DNA of 64,000 bases from the NCBI GenBank assembly GCA_964393825.1, contig CAYMUY010000012.1:1-64000 (forward strand), in the 5' to 3' direction. This stretch comes from PFJX01 sp964393825 (GTDB lineage Bacteria > Pseudomonadota > Gammaproteobacteria > Burkholderiales > Thiobacillaceae). Position 1 is the stretch's first letter; each line of letters opens with the position of its first letter. Positions 1 through 8,876 of the stretch are shown here, in pieces. Below the pieces are notes generated by a model, which saw nothing but the letters and a program-made list of their open reading frames with translations, had not been told where the DNA came from and ran no database searches. Both the position numbers and the translations under genes were made by a program.

Positions 1-63
1 CATGCCGGGTGGTGTGGCAGGGGTGCAGCTACAATGGCTGCCCCCTATGCCGATGAGAGGCCG

Positions 64-252
64 ATGCCGACGGTTTACAAGAAAGTGGCCTGCCCGACCT
101 GTGGCCAGAAGGTGGAGTGGCGCCCGGAGAATGCCTGGCGGCCGTTTTGCAGCGAGCGCTGCAAGATGATCGACCTGGGCGAATGGGCGGATGAGAAATT
201 CAAGATTCCGGTGGATGAGCCCGATGCGCTCGATGAGCATCTGAGTGCATAG
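64..252 (+). CDS. yacG: DNA gyrase inhibitor YacG
   Basis: Small zinc-binding protein; the E. coli homologue binds GyrB and inhibits DNA gyrase. The 62-residue product shows the family's four-cysteine site: CPTCG (Cys10, Cys13) and FCSERCK (Cys29, Cys33), followed by an acidic tail. An in-frame ATG at 34 would add ten residues, but ATG 64 follows GAGAGG at a good distance and gives the usual family length, so I chose it. It is the first gene in the window; its usual upstream partners would lie outside. The identification is firm, while the cellular role is known only from homologues. Confidence 0.93.
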   Translation: MPTVYKKVACPTCGQKVEWRPENAWRPFCSERCKMIDLGEWADEKFKIPVDEPDALDEHLSA

Positions 253-276
253 ACCGCAAGCCCCGGGAGGTTGCCG

Positions 277-1125
277 ATGGCCTTGACCAAGACCTGGCCA
301 CTCTTGTTTGCCGGCTGGCTGATGTGGCTGCCGGTGCCGTCAGCTGCAGCCGATCTGCCTGGCCTGGTGCTGGCGGAGAGCTACCGGACCGGGGTCGATC
401 CCGCCGCTTATTGGGTCAGCGAAAAGCTCGACGGTGTGCGTGCCGTCTGGGATGGCGAGCAGTTGCGCTTTCGCAGCGGCCGTCCGATCGCGGCACCGGC
501 CTGGTTCACCGAGCGGTTGCCGAAACAGGCGCTGGATGGCGAACTGTGGCTTGGGCGGGGTCGGTTCGAGCACCTCGCCGGTATCGTCCGTCGGGAGGCG
601 CCGGATGACGCGGGGTGGCGGCAGGTGCGCTACATGCTGTTCGAGTTGCCCGGTGCCGATGGGGATTTCAGCGCGCGCGTGATGGCGATCCGTCGTCTTG
701 TCGCCGAGGTGAATCTGCCCTGGTTGCAGGCGGTCGAGCAGTTTCGTGTCACCGACCGAACCGCGCTGCAACGCGTGTTCGATGAGGTGGTCGCAGGCGG
801 CGGCGAGGGGCTCATGTTGCACCGCGCCGATGCCCCTTATCGCGCCGGGCGAGGTGACGATCTGCTCAAGATGAAGCCCTGGGACGATGCCGAGGCGCTG
901 GTGGTGGCGCATCTGCCCGGCAAGGGTCGGCATGCCGGCCGGCTGGGCGCGTTGCTGGTGGTCTTGCCGGATGGCAGGACGATCCGGATCGGTAGTGGCT
1001 TCAGCGATGCCCAGCGTGCCGCGCCACCGGCGGTGGGCGCCACCATCACCTACCGTTATCGTGGCCTGACCCGCCAGGGCCTGCCACGTTTCGCCACTTT
1101 TCTGCGCTTGCGCGACACGGATTGA
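277..1125 (+). CDS. ligE: ATP-dependent DNA ligase, LigE type, with signal peptide
   Basis: Minimal bacterial ATP-dependent DNA ligase, predicted to seal nicks outside the cytoplasm. After a hydrophobic signal-like segment (about residues 5-26), the adenylation motif EKLDG places the nucleophilic lysine at residue 50. Further nucleotidyltransferase motifs follow (DGELW, GEGLML, LLKMKPW), then a C-terminal OB-fold that ends near residue 280. There are no extra DNA-binding domains, as is usual for LigE. ATG 277 is preceded by GGGAGG; a TTG at 271 is also in frame but is too close to that site. The stop codon overlaps the next gene. Family assignment is strong; periplasmic location is inferred from the signal sequence. 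Confidence 0.9.
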   Translation: MALTKTWPLLFAGWLMWLPVPSAAADLPGLVLAESYRTGVDPAAYWVSEKLDGVRAVWDGEQLRFRSGRPIAAPAWFTERLPKQALDGELWLGRGRFEHLAGIVRREAPDDAGWRQVRYMLFELPGADGDFSARVMAIRRLVAEVNLPWLQAVEQFRVTDRTALQRVFDEVVAGGGEGLMLHRADAPYRAGRGDDLLKMKPWDDAEALVVAHLPGKGRHAGRLGALLVVLPDGRTIRIGSGFSDAQRAAPPAVGATITYRYRGLTRQGLPRFATFLRLRDTD

Positions 1126-3032
1126 ACGCTCAAAAAAACCTTCGCGTGCTGTCGGTGATTCCACCGATGACCCAGCTCAACACGCCCTATCCCTCAACGG
1201 CCTATCTGACCGGTTTCCTGCGCTCACGTGGCATCGACGCGGTGCAGGAGGACCTGGCCCTGGCCTTGGTGCTGCGGCTGTTTTCGCCGGAGGGATTGCG
1301 GGCGATCCGGGCCTGCATCGCGGCGCTGCCTTCGCGGCAGCGCCCGCGCGCGCTGCGGGACTTCGATGCGCAATTCGATCGCTATCACGCCACCATAGCG
1401 CCCGTCGTGGCTTTTCTACAGGGGCGTGATCCCAGCATGGGGCAGCGCATCGCCGGGCGGCATTTCCTGCCGGAAGGGGCGCGCTTCGACGCGCTCGACG
1501 TCTACCTCGATCCCGATGACCCCGATGGCGGCGATCCGCTGGCCTGGGCGTTTGGCGCGCTTGGCGTACAGGATCGTGCCCGCCACTTCGCCACCCTTTA
1601 TCTCAACGATGTTGCCGATGTGCTGCGCGAGGCGGTCGATCCACGTTTCGAGTTTGTCCGCTATGCGGAGTCGATCGCGCAAAGCCAGCCGACTTTCGAG
1701 CCGCTGGCGGCGGCACTCGACGCCCCCTTCAACCTGGTCGACAGCACCCTGCGCGATCTCGCCCTGGAAGCACTGGACCGGCATGCACCCGATCTGGTCC
1801 TGCTCTCGGTGCCCTTTCCCGGCAATGTCTATGCGGCGTTCCGCATCGCCCAGGCGATCAAGGCGCGGCATCCCGGGATCGTCACCGTGCTCGGCGGCGG
1901 CTTCGTCAACACGGAGCTGCGTGAGCTCGCCGAACCACGCGTGTTCGATTATTTCGACTATGTCTGTCTGGATGACGGCGAGCGGCCGCTGCTGGCCCTG
2001 CTGGAACACCTGCGTGGCGAACGGGGGCGGGAACGGCTGGTCAGGACATTCATGAGGGGCGAGGGCGGGGTCCGCTACATCGACGCCGGCGAGCCCGACA
2101 TCCCCTTCGCCGAAGTGGGCACGCCCACCTGGGACGGCCTGCCACTGGACCGCTATCTCTCGGTCCTGGACATGCTCAACCCGATGCACCGGCTCTGGTC
2201 GGACGGGCGCTGGAACAAGCTGACCGTGGCGCACGGCTGCTACTGGAAGAAATGCAGTTTCTGCGATGTCTCGCTGGATTACATCGGTCGCTATGACGCT
2301 GTCGCCGCCGCCACGTTGGTGGATCGCATCGAGACCATCATCGCCGAGACCGGCCAGACCGGCTTCCATTTCGTCGACGAGGCGGCACCGCCAAAGGCCT
2401 TGAAGGCACTTGCCACGGAACTGGAGAAGCGCCATCGCGCGATTTCCTGGTGGGGCAACATCCGCTTCGAGAAGTCGTTCACGCCGGAACTCTGCCGGCA
2501 ATTGGCGGACACTGGTTGCATCGCCGTCTCTGGCGGACTGGAGGTTGCCTCGGATCGGCTGCTCAAGCTGATGCAAAAGGGTGTGTCGGTCGAGCAGGTG
2601 GCACGGGTGACGCGCGCCTTCAGCGATGCCGGCATCCTGGTCCACGCCTACCTGATGTACGGCTTTCCGACACAGACCGTGCAGGATACGGTGGACGCGC
2701 TGGAATACGTGCGGCAGCTGTTCGCGGCGGGCTGCATTCAATCCGGCTTCTTCCATCGCTTCGTCTGCACCGCGCATTCGCCCGTCGGCCTGCATCCGGA
2801 GCAATACGGCATCCGCCTGCACCCCTCGGCGGCCGTATCGTTTGCCCGCAACGACGTCGCCTTCGTCGACCCGACCGGAGTGGATCATGACGCCCTCGGC
2901 GCCGCCCTGAACAAGGCACTCTACAACTACATGCACGGGATCGGCCTCGATCAGGATGTTCGCGGCTGGTTCGCGCAGCGGGTGCCACGCACTCGCGTGC
3001 CACGTCACTTCATCGAGCGCGCACTCGGCTGA
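1122..3032 (+). CDS. B12-binding domain radical SAM protein
   Basis: Predicted cobalamin-binding radical SAM enzyme of unknown substrate, 636 residues. The N-terminal third and a Rossmann-like stretch near residues 225-270 (DLVLLSVPFPG, VLGGGF) resemble a B12-binding domain. The iron-sulfur motif is GCYWKKCSFC, with Cys373, Cys378 and Cys381, so the spacing is CX4CX2C. A TIM-barrel-like region follows (FHFVDEAAPP; VSGGLEVASDRLL). The start is a TTG that overlaps the stop codon of the ligase gene; GTG 1146 is an alternative. Overlap suggests co-transcription, but I see no functional link with DNA ligation. The substrate cannot be deduced. Confidence 0.82.
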   Translation: MNAQKNLRVLSVIPPMTQLNTPYPSTAYLTGFLRSRGIDAVQEDLALALVLRLFSPEGLRAIRACIAALPSRQRPRALRDFDAQFDRYHATIAPVVAFLQGRDPSMGQRIAGRHFLPEGARFDALDVYLDPDDPDGGDPLAWAFGALGVQDRARHFATLYLNDVADVLREAVDPRFEFVRYAESIAQSQPTFEPLAAALDAPFNLVDSTLRDLALEALDRHAPDLVLLSVPFPGNVYAAFRIAQAIKARHPGIVTVLGGGFVNTELRELAEPRVFDYFDYVCLDDGERPLLALLEHLRGERGRERLVRTFMRGEGGVRYIDAGEPDIPFAEVGTPTWDGLPLDRYLSVLDMLNPMHRLWSDGRWNKLTVAHGCYWKKCSFCDVSLDYIGRYDAVAAATLVDRIETIIAETGQTGFHFVDEAAPPKALKALATELEKRHRAISWWGNIRFEKSFTPELCRQLADTGCIAVSGGLEVASDRLLKLMQKGVSVEQVARVTRAFSDAGILVHAYLMYGFPTQTVQDTVDALEYVRQLFAAGCIQSGFFHRFVCTAHSPVGLHPEQYGIRLHPSAAVSFARNDVAFVDPTGVDHDALGAALNKALYNYMHGIGLDQDVRGWFAQRVPRTRVPRHFIERALG

Positions 3033-3077
3033 GGCGGGGTTACCCTCGCCGCTGACGCGACCTACGGAGCATCAAGC

Positions 3078-4724
3078 ATGGCGAACATCCTCCCCGACGG
3101 CTGGCGGGCACTGCAGGTGACTGGCGCGGCGGCGCGCGAGATCGAGACCCTGGTGGTCCTCGCCGAGGGCTTGCCGGAGGCCTACACGGTCTATCACGCC
3201 GTGCACTGGACGCATCTGGAGCACGGCTTCTCCGTCTATGGCGAAATCGATTTCGTGGTGGTCAATGCCGCCGGCGATCTGCTGTTGATCGAGCAGAAGA
3301 GCGGTTTTCTGATGGAAACCCCGGAGGGTCTGGTCAAACGCTATGCGGAAAAGGAGAAACGTGTGCCGATGCAGTTGGCGCGTACCGTGGCTGCGCTGCG
3401 CGCCAAGCTGCATGCGCGTCCCGGCTGCCAGGCGGCGCGTGTGGATTACCTGCTGTATTGCCCCGATTACACGGTGCGCCAGCTGGAAACCGCCGGCATC
3501 GCGCCGCAGCGCATCGTCGACGCGCGGCGCAAGACGCAGCTCGGGACGATCATCCAAAGCATCCTGCCGGCGGGCGAACGCGCGGCGCAGGCCACGGAGG
3601 TGCACCGTTTCCTGCGCGGCGTGCTGCAACTGGAAACCGACGTCAGTGCCCTGGTGGGGCGTGCCCGCGCCCTGGTCACCCGCGTCTCCGGCGGCCTCGC
3701 GCACTGGGCGCGCCAGCTCGAGTTCACCCCGCGCCGGCTGCGAGTGATCGGCACCGCCGGTTCCGGCAAGACCCAGCTGGCGCTGGCCGAATACAGCGAT
3801 GCCCTGGCGCGCGGCGAGCGGCCGCTCTATGTCTGCTTCAACCGGCCGCTGGCCGATCATTTCGCCCGCATCGCCCCCTCGTCGCCCGGCGGTCACGGCT
3901 GGATCGGTACTTTTCACATGCTGTGCGACCAGCGCCTGCGTGAACAGGGCGCGCAGCCCGATTTCACCCTGCCCGGTGCCTTCGACCGCCTGATCGAGGA
4001 AGCCGCCGCCTTGCCGGTGGACGCGCGCTGGCAATTCGATGGCGTGATCGTCGACGAAGGGCAGGATTTCACCGCGGACTGGCTCGCCCAGATCATGCGC
4101 CTGGCCCTGCCGGAGGCGCGCCTGCTCTGGCTGGAGGACCCGCTGCAGAATCTGTATGGGCGGCCCTCCCTGGCGCTGCCTGGCTGGATCACCCTGCACG
4201 CGCGCGGCAATTACCGCAGCCCGCGCCCGGTGGTGCGTTTCCTCCAGTCGCTGCTACCGGAAGACAGCGGGCTGGAGGCAGCAGGGCCGCTCGGCGAGGG
4301 CGGGCTGGAGGTGCTGGTGTACCGCGACGTGGTGGAGTTGAAGGAGCGGGTCAAGGAGGCGATCCGTCTTTGCTATGCGGCCGGCTACAAACGTGACGAT
4401 CTCGCAGTCCTGAGTTTCCGCGGCCGTGAGCAGTCGCTGCTGTTTCCCTATACCCAGCTGGGGCCGCACACGCTGAGGACCTTCACCGGCCAGTATGACC
4501 TCTTCGGCCAGCCCCTTTTCTCCGAGGGCGACGTGTTGCTGGAGACGGTCTACCGCTTCAAGGGGCAGTCGGCGGCGGCGGTGGTATTCGCGGAAATCGA
4601 TTTCGAGGCACTGGATGAGAAGACGCTGCGCAAGCTGTTCGTCGGCGCCACCCGCGCCATGATGATGCTGGTGCTGGTGGTATCGGAACGGGCGGCGGGG
4701 AGGTTGCTGGAGGCGTTGCCGTAG
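3078..4724 (+). CDS. NERD-domain protein with superfamily 1 (UvrD-like) helicase core
   Basis: 548-residue fusion of a nuclease-related domain (NERD) and a UvrD-like helicase. The N-terminal half has the PD-(D/E)XK-like arrangement GEIDF (Asp58) followed by IEQK (Glu72, Lys74). The helicase core has Walker A GTAGSGKT (about 225-232), Walker B VDEGQD (about 325-330), NYRSP, a motif V-like FKGQ, and motif VI FVGATRA near the C-terminus. It probably processes DNA, but the process is unknown. ATG 3078 follows GGAGC. It stands alone between the radical SAM gene and the convergent hprK, with no recognisable defence partner. Confidence 0.85.
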   Translation: MANILPDGWRALQVTGAAAREIETLVVLAEGLPEAYTVYHAVHWTHLEHGFSVYGEIDFVVVNAAGDLLLIEQKSGFLMETPEGLVKRYAEKEKRVPMQLARTVAALRAKLHARPGCQAARVDYLLYCPDYTVRQLETAGIAPQRIVDARRKTQLGTIIQSILPAGERAAQATEVHRFLRGVLQLETDVSALVGRARALVTRVSGGLAHWARQLEFTPRRLRVIGTAGSGKTQLALAEYSDALARGERPLYVCFNRPLADHFARIAPSSPGGHGWIGTFHMLCDQRLREQGAQPDFTLPGAFDRLIEEAAALPVDARWQFDGVIVDEGQDFTADWLAQIMRLALPEARLLWLEDPLQNLYGRPSLALPGWITLHARGNYRSPRPVVRFLQSLLPEDSGLEAAGPLGEGGLEVLVYRDVVELKERVKEAIRLCYAAGYKRDDLAVLSFRGREQSLLFPYTQLGPHTLRTFTGQYDLFGQPLFSEGDVLLETVYRFKGQSAAAVVFAEIDFEALDEKTLRKLFVGATRAMMMLVLVVSERAAGRLLEALP

Positions 4725-4762
4725 AAGGGGTTTGGCAGTCGCGCGCACCCGCCGGCGCGGAC

Positions 4763-5749
4763 TTATTCTTCCGATGCCGCAATGGCCAGTCGCTGGCGCT
4801 CGGCGAACTCTTCGGCGGAATGAAAGCCACGCATCTTCAGGGTGTGGTTGCGTACCGCAACCTCGACCAGTACCGCCAGGTTGCGACCTACCGCCACCGG
4901 GATGCGCACTTCCGCGACTTCGATGCCCAGGATGACACGGCTGCTGGCGGCCATGTTGAGGCGATCGACTTCCTGCCACGGGTTCTTGCCGTCGTCCGCC
5001 GGGCTGAGCTGGATGATCAGTTTGAGGTTCTTCCGCGGCTTGACCGCAGTCTCGCCGAACAGGCGGCGGATGTTGAGTACGCCGAGGCCGCGCACTTCCA
5101 TGAAATCCTGCAACAGGGTCGGACAGCGCCCTTCCAGGGTATCGGGGGAGACGGCGAAGACTTCGAGGACATCATCCGCCACCAGACGATGGCCACGGGT
5201 AATCAGTTCCAGCGCCAGTTCGCTTTTGCCCACGGCGGGGTCGCCGGTAATCATGACGCCGACGCCGGAAACCTCGAGAAACACACCGTGCAGGACGGTG
5301 GATGGTGCCAGCGCCTGGGTCATGATGTGCGACAGCAAGCTCATCAGGGCCGGGCCCGGCTCGGGCGAGGTAAACAACGGGGTGTTGCGGCTTTCCGCCG
5401 CTTCGATCATGCCGGATGGCACCGATTCGTCATTGGCAATGACCACGGCCGCCAGTTCTGTGGAAAACAGGTTGGTGATGGCGAGGGTCTGGTCGGAGGG
5501 AGGCAGCCGCCGCAGATAATCCATTTCCGCGCAGCCCAGGACCTGGACCCGGTTGGGATGCACGAAATTCAGGTGGCCCACCAGCGCCAGCGTGGGTTTC
5601 TGCACCGTATCCGAGTTGAGCATCCTGTCGCCGCCGCCACGCCCGGCGACCCAGGACAGGCGCAGGCGCGCACCGGCCTGGCTGAACAGCTCCGCGACCG
5701 AGATGTGGTGCCGGGTGACGCGTTCGTCGGACTCGTCTATGGCGTCCAT
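4763..5749 (-). CDS. hprK: HPr kinase/phosphorylase
   Basis: Bifunctional enzyme that phosphorylates HPr on a serine and removes that phosphate, setting the activity of the PTS regulatory chain. The 328-residue protein has an N-terminal DRTGG-type domain, His154 in HGVF, P-loop GDPAVGKS (residues 169-176), and the family signature LEVRGLGVLNIRRLFG-like stretch near residues 213-230. Its start overlaps the end of ptsN by 13 bases, which indicates translational coupling. Betaproteobacteria usually carry hprK beside ptsN as a regulatory, not sugar-transport, PTS. Confidence 0.96.
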   Translation of the reverse strand: MDAIDESDERVTRHHISVAELFSQAGARLRLSWVAGRGGGDRMLNSDTVQKPTLALVGHLNFVHPNRVQVLGCAEMDYLRRLPPSDQTLAITNLFSTELAAVVIANDESVPSGMIEAAESRNTPLFTSPEPGPALMSLLSHIMTQALAPSTVLHGVFLEVSGVGVMITGDPAVGKSELALELITRGHRLVADDVLEVFAVSPDTLEGRCPTLLQDFMEVRGLGVLNIRRLFGETAVKPRKNLKLIIQLSPADDGKNPWQEVDRLNMAASSRVILGIEVAEVRIPVAVGRNLAVLVEVAVRNHTLKMRGFHSAEEFAERQRLAIAASEE

Positions 5750-6192
5750 TCGCTGATCAGTCGATGCAGGGCCTCGGCGTCGGGAGCGGCACGCAGGCTG
5801 GCGCGGAAGGTTTCATCGGAGAACATGGCAGCCAGTTCGCCGAGGATCTGCAAGTGCACTTCGGTAGCGGCGGCAGGGGCCAGGAGGACAAAGACCAGGT
5901 CGACAGGGAGACCATCCGGTGCGTCGAAATCGATGGGGGTTTTCAGGCGCAGGAAGACGCAGGCAGTTTCCTGGAGGTGCTTGATGCGGCCATGCGGGAT
6001 GGCGATGCCATAACCCAGGGCGGTGGAACCGAGTTTTTCGCGTGAGAAAAGGCTGTCGAACACTTCGCTTGCGGGAACCGCCTGGCTGGTCTGGACCATC
6101 TGCGCGGCCTGTTCGAACAGGCGTTTCTTGCTGGTGGTCTCACAGTCGGCCTGGACATTGGCAAGCGAGAGTAGGGGGGTGATCAGGTTCAT
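5737..6192 (-). CDS. ptsN: PTS IIA-like nitrogen regulatory protein
   Basis: EIIA-Ntr, the terminal phosphoacceptor of the nitrogen-related PTS; in relatives it controls potassium transport and sigma-54-linked functions. The 151-residue protein has the active-site region GYGIAIPHGR with His67. It lies between hpf and hprK, close to rpoN, the classic arrangement. The stop overlaps hprK. Length and motif match the family, so the call is firm; specific targets in this organism are unknown. Confidence 0.96.
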   Translation of the reverse strand: MNLITPLLSLANVQADCETTSKKRLFEQAAQMVQTSQAVPASEVFDSLFSREKLGSTALGYGIAIPHGRIKHLQETACVFLRLKTPIDFDAPDGLPVDLVFVLLAPAAATEVHLQILGELAAMFSDETFRASLRAAPDAEALHRLISEWTP

Positions 6193-6255
6193 ATCAGGGC
6201 CTTGCTAGGCGCTGACCTGGAAACGGGAGTGGCCCCCGTCTCCATGCCAGATGGT

Positions 6256-6588
6256 TTATTCGGCTTCGACGATCTGGCCTTTCACGCCGCCGGATTCGCG
6301 ATGCACATTGCCGGTTTTTTCCTTGTGCTTGAGGATTTGCCGGTCGAGTTTGTCGGCGAGGGCGTCGAGGGCCGCGTACATGTCCGCATTGACCGCTTCC
6401 ACGTAGATGTCCTTGCCGGGGACATGGACATTGGCTTCCGCCTTGTGCTGGAGTTTGTCCACCGAAAGGATGACGGAAACGTCGATGACCTGGTCGAAAT
6501 GACGGGTGACTCGATCCATCTTCTCGCCCACATAGCCCCTGATCGCGGGGGTGATGTCCAGGTGATGGCCGGTGATGGTGAGGTTCAT
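6256..6588 (-). CDS. hpf: Ribosome hibernation promoting factor (HPF/YfiA family)
   Basis: Binds the 30S decoding region and helps convert ribosomes to inactive dimers in stationary phase or starvation. At 110 residues it belongs to the short type, with a tail slightly longer than the E. coli protein (95 residues). The N-terminus MNLTITGHHLDITPAIR and the following beta-alpha-beta-beta-beta-alpha pattern are typical. The start has a strong ribosome binding site (AAAAAAGGAG). It sits just downstream of rpoN, the common arrangement of 'sigma-54 modulation protein' genes. Confidence 0.96.
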   Translation of the reverse strand: MNLTITGHHLDITPAIRGYVGEKMDRVTRHFDQVIDVSVILSVDKLQHKAEANVHVPGKDIYVEAVNADMYAALDALADKLDRQILKHKEKTGNVHRESGGVKGQIVEAE

Positions 6589-6616
6589 GAAGTGCTCCTT
6601 TTTTAGGTTTCGCGGG

Positions 6617-8008
6617 TCACATGGACTTGCGTTGGTTGGCGGGAGGAATGTTCAGTAGCTCCCGATATTTGGCGACGGTGCGCCGGGCGACGACGAAGCC
6701 CTGCTTGCCCAGCAACTCGGAGATGGCATTGTCCGAGAGCGGTTTGGCGCGGTTCTCCGCGTCGATGAACTGCTTGATCAGCGCGCGCATGGCGGTGCTG
6801 GAGGCGGCGCCACCTTCCTCGGTGGCCAGGGCGCTGCCGAAGAAATACTTGAATTCGAACAGACCACGCGGGGTCATCATGAACTTCTGCGTGGTCACGC
6901 GGGAGATGGTGGATTCATGCAGTTCCACGGTTTCCGCGATTTCCTTGAGCGTCAGTGGCCGCATGGCGACCTCGCCATGCTCGAAGAACATGCGCTGGCG
7001 GTCGACGATGGCCTGCGATACCTTGAGGATGGTTTCAAAACGCTGCTGCACGTTCTTGATCAGCCAGCGCGCCTCCTGCAGCTGGGTGGACAGGGAGGCG
7101 CCGCCTTCGCGGTTGTTGCGCAGGATGCCGGCATACATTTCGTTGATGCGAAGCTTGGGCACGGCGTTCGGGTTGAGGCTGACCATCCACAGCCCCTTCA
7201 CTTTTTTCACGAATACATCCGGCACCACGTAGCGCGTGTCCGCCGGCGCATAAGCGGCACCCGGGCGGGGTTCCAGGGAGGTGATGAGCTGACGCAACTG
7301 CATGAACTGCTGCTCATCGAGGCCGAGGATCTTTTTCAACTTGCCGTATTCGCGGTCGGCCAGCAGATTGAGGTGCTCGCGCACCAGGATTTTCGCGGCG
7401 GCGAGGTTCGGCGTGTCTTTCGGCAGCGTATTGAGCTGCAGCCACAAGCATTCGCCCAGGTCGCGCGCGCCGACGCCGGTGGGTTCGAAACTCTGCAGCA
7501 ATCGCAACGCGGCATGCAGCTCGACGGGGTCGATCTCCAGTTCCTCCGGCAGCAGTTCGCCCAGTTCTTCCAGCGAGGCGGTGAGATAGCCATCGTCGTC
7601 GAGCGCCTCGATCAGGAAGGAGATCAGCTGACGGTCACGCGTGGTCATCGGGGTCAGGCCGAGCTGTTCCGCCAGGTGCAGGCGCAGGCTGGTGGATTCC
7701 GCCTGCTGGAAACCATGCTCGTCATCCTCGTCGTCCGGGGCCGGGCCGACCGCGCGGTCACCCCAGGCCATTTCCTCATAAACCTCGTCGCTCTCCTTGC
7801 GCGCGGCCTCTTCGGCGGGCGCCTCGCCGGTGGGGCCGTCGAAGCTGTCCTCGCCATCCAGGCGTTCCAGCAACGGGTTGTCCTGCAGCATCTGCGAGAT
7901 TTCCTGGCCCAGTTCCAGGGTCGACAACTGCAACAGCCGGATCGACTGCTGCAGTTGCGGTGTAAGGGTGAGCTGCTGGTGCAGCTTGAGCTGGAGGCTC
8001 TGCTTCAT
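6617..8008 (-). CDS. rpoN: RNA polymerase sigma-54 factor
   Basis: Sigma-54 directs RNA polymerase to -24/-12 promoters and needs AAA+ activators. The 463-residue protein has the glutamine-rich N-terminal activator-interacting region (LHQQLTLTPQLQQSIRLLQL), an acidic spacer near residues 50-110, the core-binding region, a helix-turn-helix, and the diagnostic RpoN box ARRTVAKYRE at residues 441-450. It is transcribed after the lpt genes and before hpf, ptsN and hprK. All domains are intact. Confidence 0.98.
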   Translation of the reverse strand: MKQSLQLKLHQQLTLTPQLQQSIRLLQLSTLELGQEISQMLQDNPLLERLDGEDSFDGPTGEAPAEEAARKESDEVYEEMAWGDRAVGPAPDDEDDEHGFQQAESTSLRLHLAEQLGLTPMTTRDRQLISFLIEALDDDGYLTASLEELGELLPEELEIDPVELHAALRLLQSFEPTGVGARDLGECLWLQLNTLPKDTPNLAAAKILVREHLNLLADREYGKLKKILGLDEQQFMQLRQLITSLEPRPGAAYAPADTRYVVPDVFVKKVKGLWMVSLNPNAVPKLRINEMYAGILRNNREGGASLSTQLQEARWLIKNVQQRFETILKVSQAIVDRQRMFFEHGEVAMRPLTLKEIAETVELHESTISRVTTQKFMMTPRGLFEFKYFFGSALATEEGGAASSTAMRALIKQFIDAENRAKPLSDNAISELLGKQGFVVARRTVAKYRELLNIPPANQRKSM

Positions 8009-8114
8009 ATGCGAAGCGGGCGACGGTTCAGGTCCGCATCAGCCTCGGATTGGGCGATCTGGTGGCCAGGAACCGGTAACACGGGGGAGCGGGGGGGCGG
8101 CAAGAGCATGACGG

Positions 8115-8876
8115 TTAGAGCCGGAAATGTTCGCCCAGGTACACCTGGCGAACGCTTTCATTGTAAATGATTTCGTCAGGCGTCCCCGACGCCAGGACCT
8201 CACCCTGGTTGAGGATGTAGGCGCGGTCGCAGATGTCCAGCGTTTCGCGCACGTTGTGGTCGGTGATCAGGACGCCGATACCGCGATCGGTGAGGAAGCG
8301 AACGATCTTCTGGATGTCGATCACTGAAATCGGATCAATGCCGGCGAAGGGCTCGTCCAGCAGCACGAAACGCGGCGAGGTGGCCAGCGCGCGGGCGATT
8401 TCCAGCCGCCGCCGCTCGCCGCCGGACAGGCTGGCGGCGCCGGCGTCGCGCAGGTGGGTCAGATGGAGATCCTCGAGCAGGATCTCCAGGCGCTTATCCG
8501 CCTCGGCATCTTCAAGGTTCTTCAATTCCAGCATGGCGGCGATGTTCTCGGCCACGCTCATGCGGCGGAATATGGAAGGCTCCTGCGGCAGGTAGGACAG
8601 ACCCAGACGTGCGCGGCGGTAGACGGGAAGGTGGGTCAGGTCGGCGTCGTCGAGGCTGATGCGGCCGGCATCGGTGCCGATCAGGCCAACCATCATGTAG
8701 AAGCATGTGGTCTTGCCGGCGCCATTGGGGCCGAGCAGACCAACCACCTCGCCGCTGGCGACCTCGATCGAGGCGTCATTCACCACCAGGCGCGACTTGT
8801 AGCGCTTGGCCAGGTTTTCCGCCCGGAGGACTGTGCTAGGCAGATTCACGACCTGTTCACGGTTTTCCGGCGGCAA
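8115..8876 (-). CDS. lptB: LPS export ABC transporter ATP-binding protein
   Basis: ATPase that powers extraction of lipopolysaccharide from the inner membrane together with LptF, LptG and LptC. The 253-residue protein has Walker A GPNGAGKTT (residues 49-57), signature LSGGERRR (about 150-157) and Walker B VLLDEP (about 171-176). The N-terminus has about 12 residues more than the usual start; the track start overlaps the end of lptA by 20 bases, and a later start is possible but no better ATG is present. The lptC-lptA-lptB order on this strand is standard. Confidence 0.97.
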   Translation of the reverse strand: MPPENREQVVNLPSTVLRAENLAKRYKSRLVVNDASIEVASGEVVGLLGPNGAGKTTCFYMMVGLIGTDAGRISLDDADLTHLPVYRRARLGLSYLPQEPSIFRRMSVAENIAAMLELKNLEDAEADKRLEILLEDLHLTHLRDAGAASLSGGERRRLEIARALATSPRFVLLDEPFAGIDPISVIDIQKIVRFLTDRGIGVLITDHNVRETLDICDRAYILNQGEVLASGTPDEIIYNESVRQVYLGEHFRL

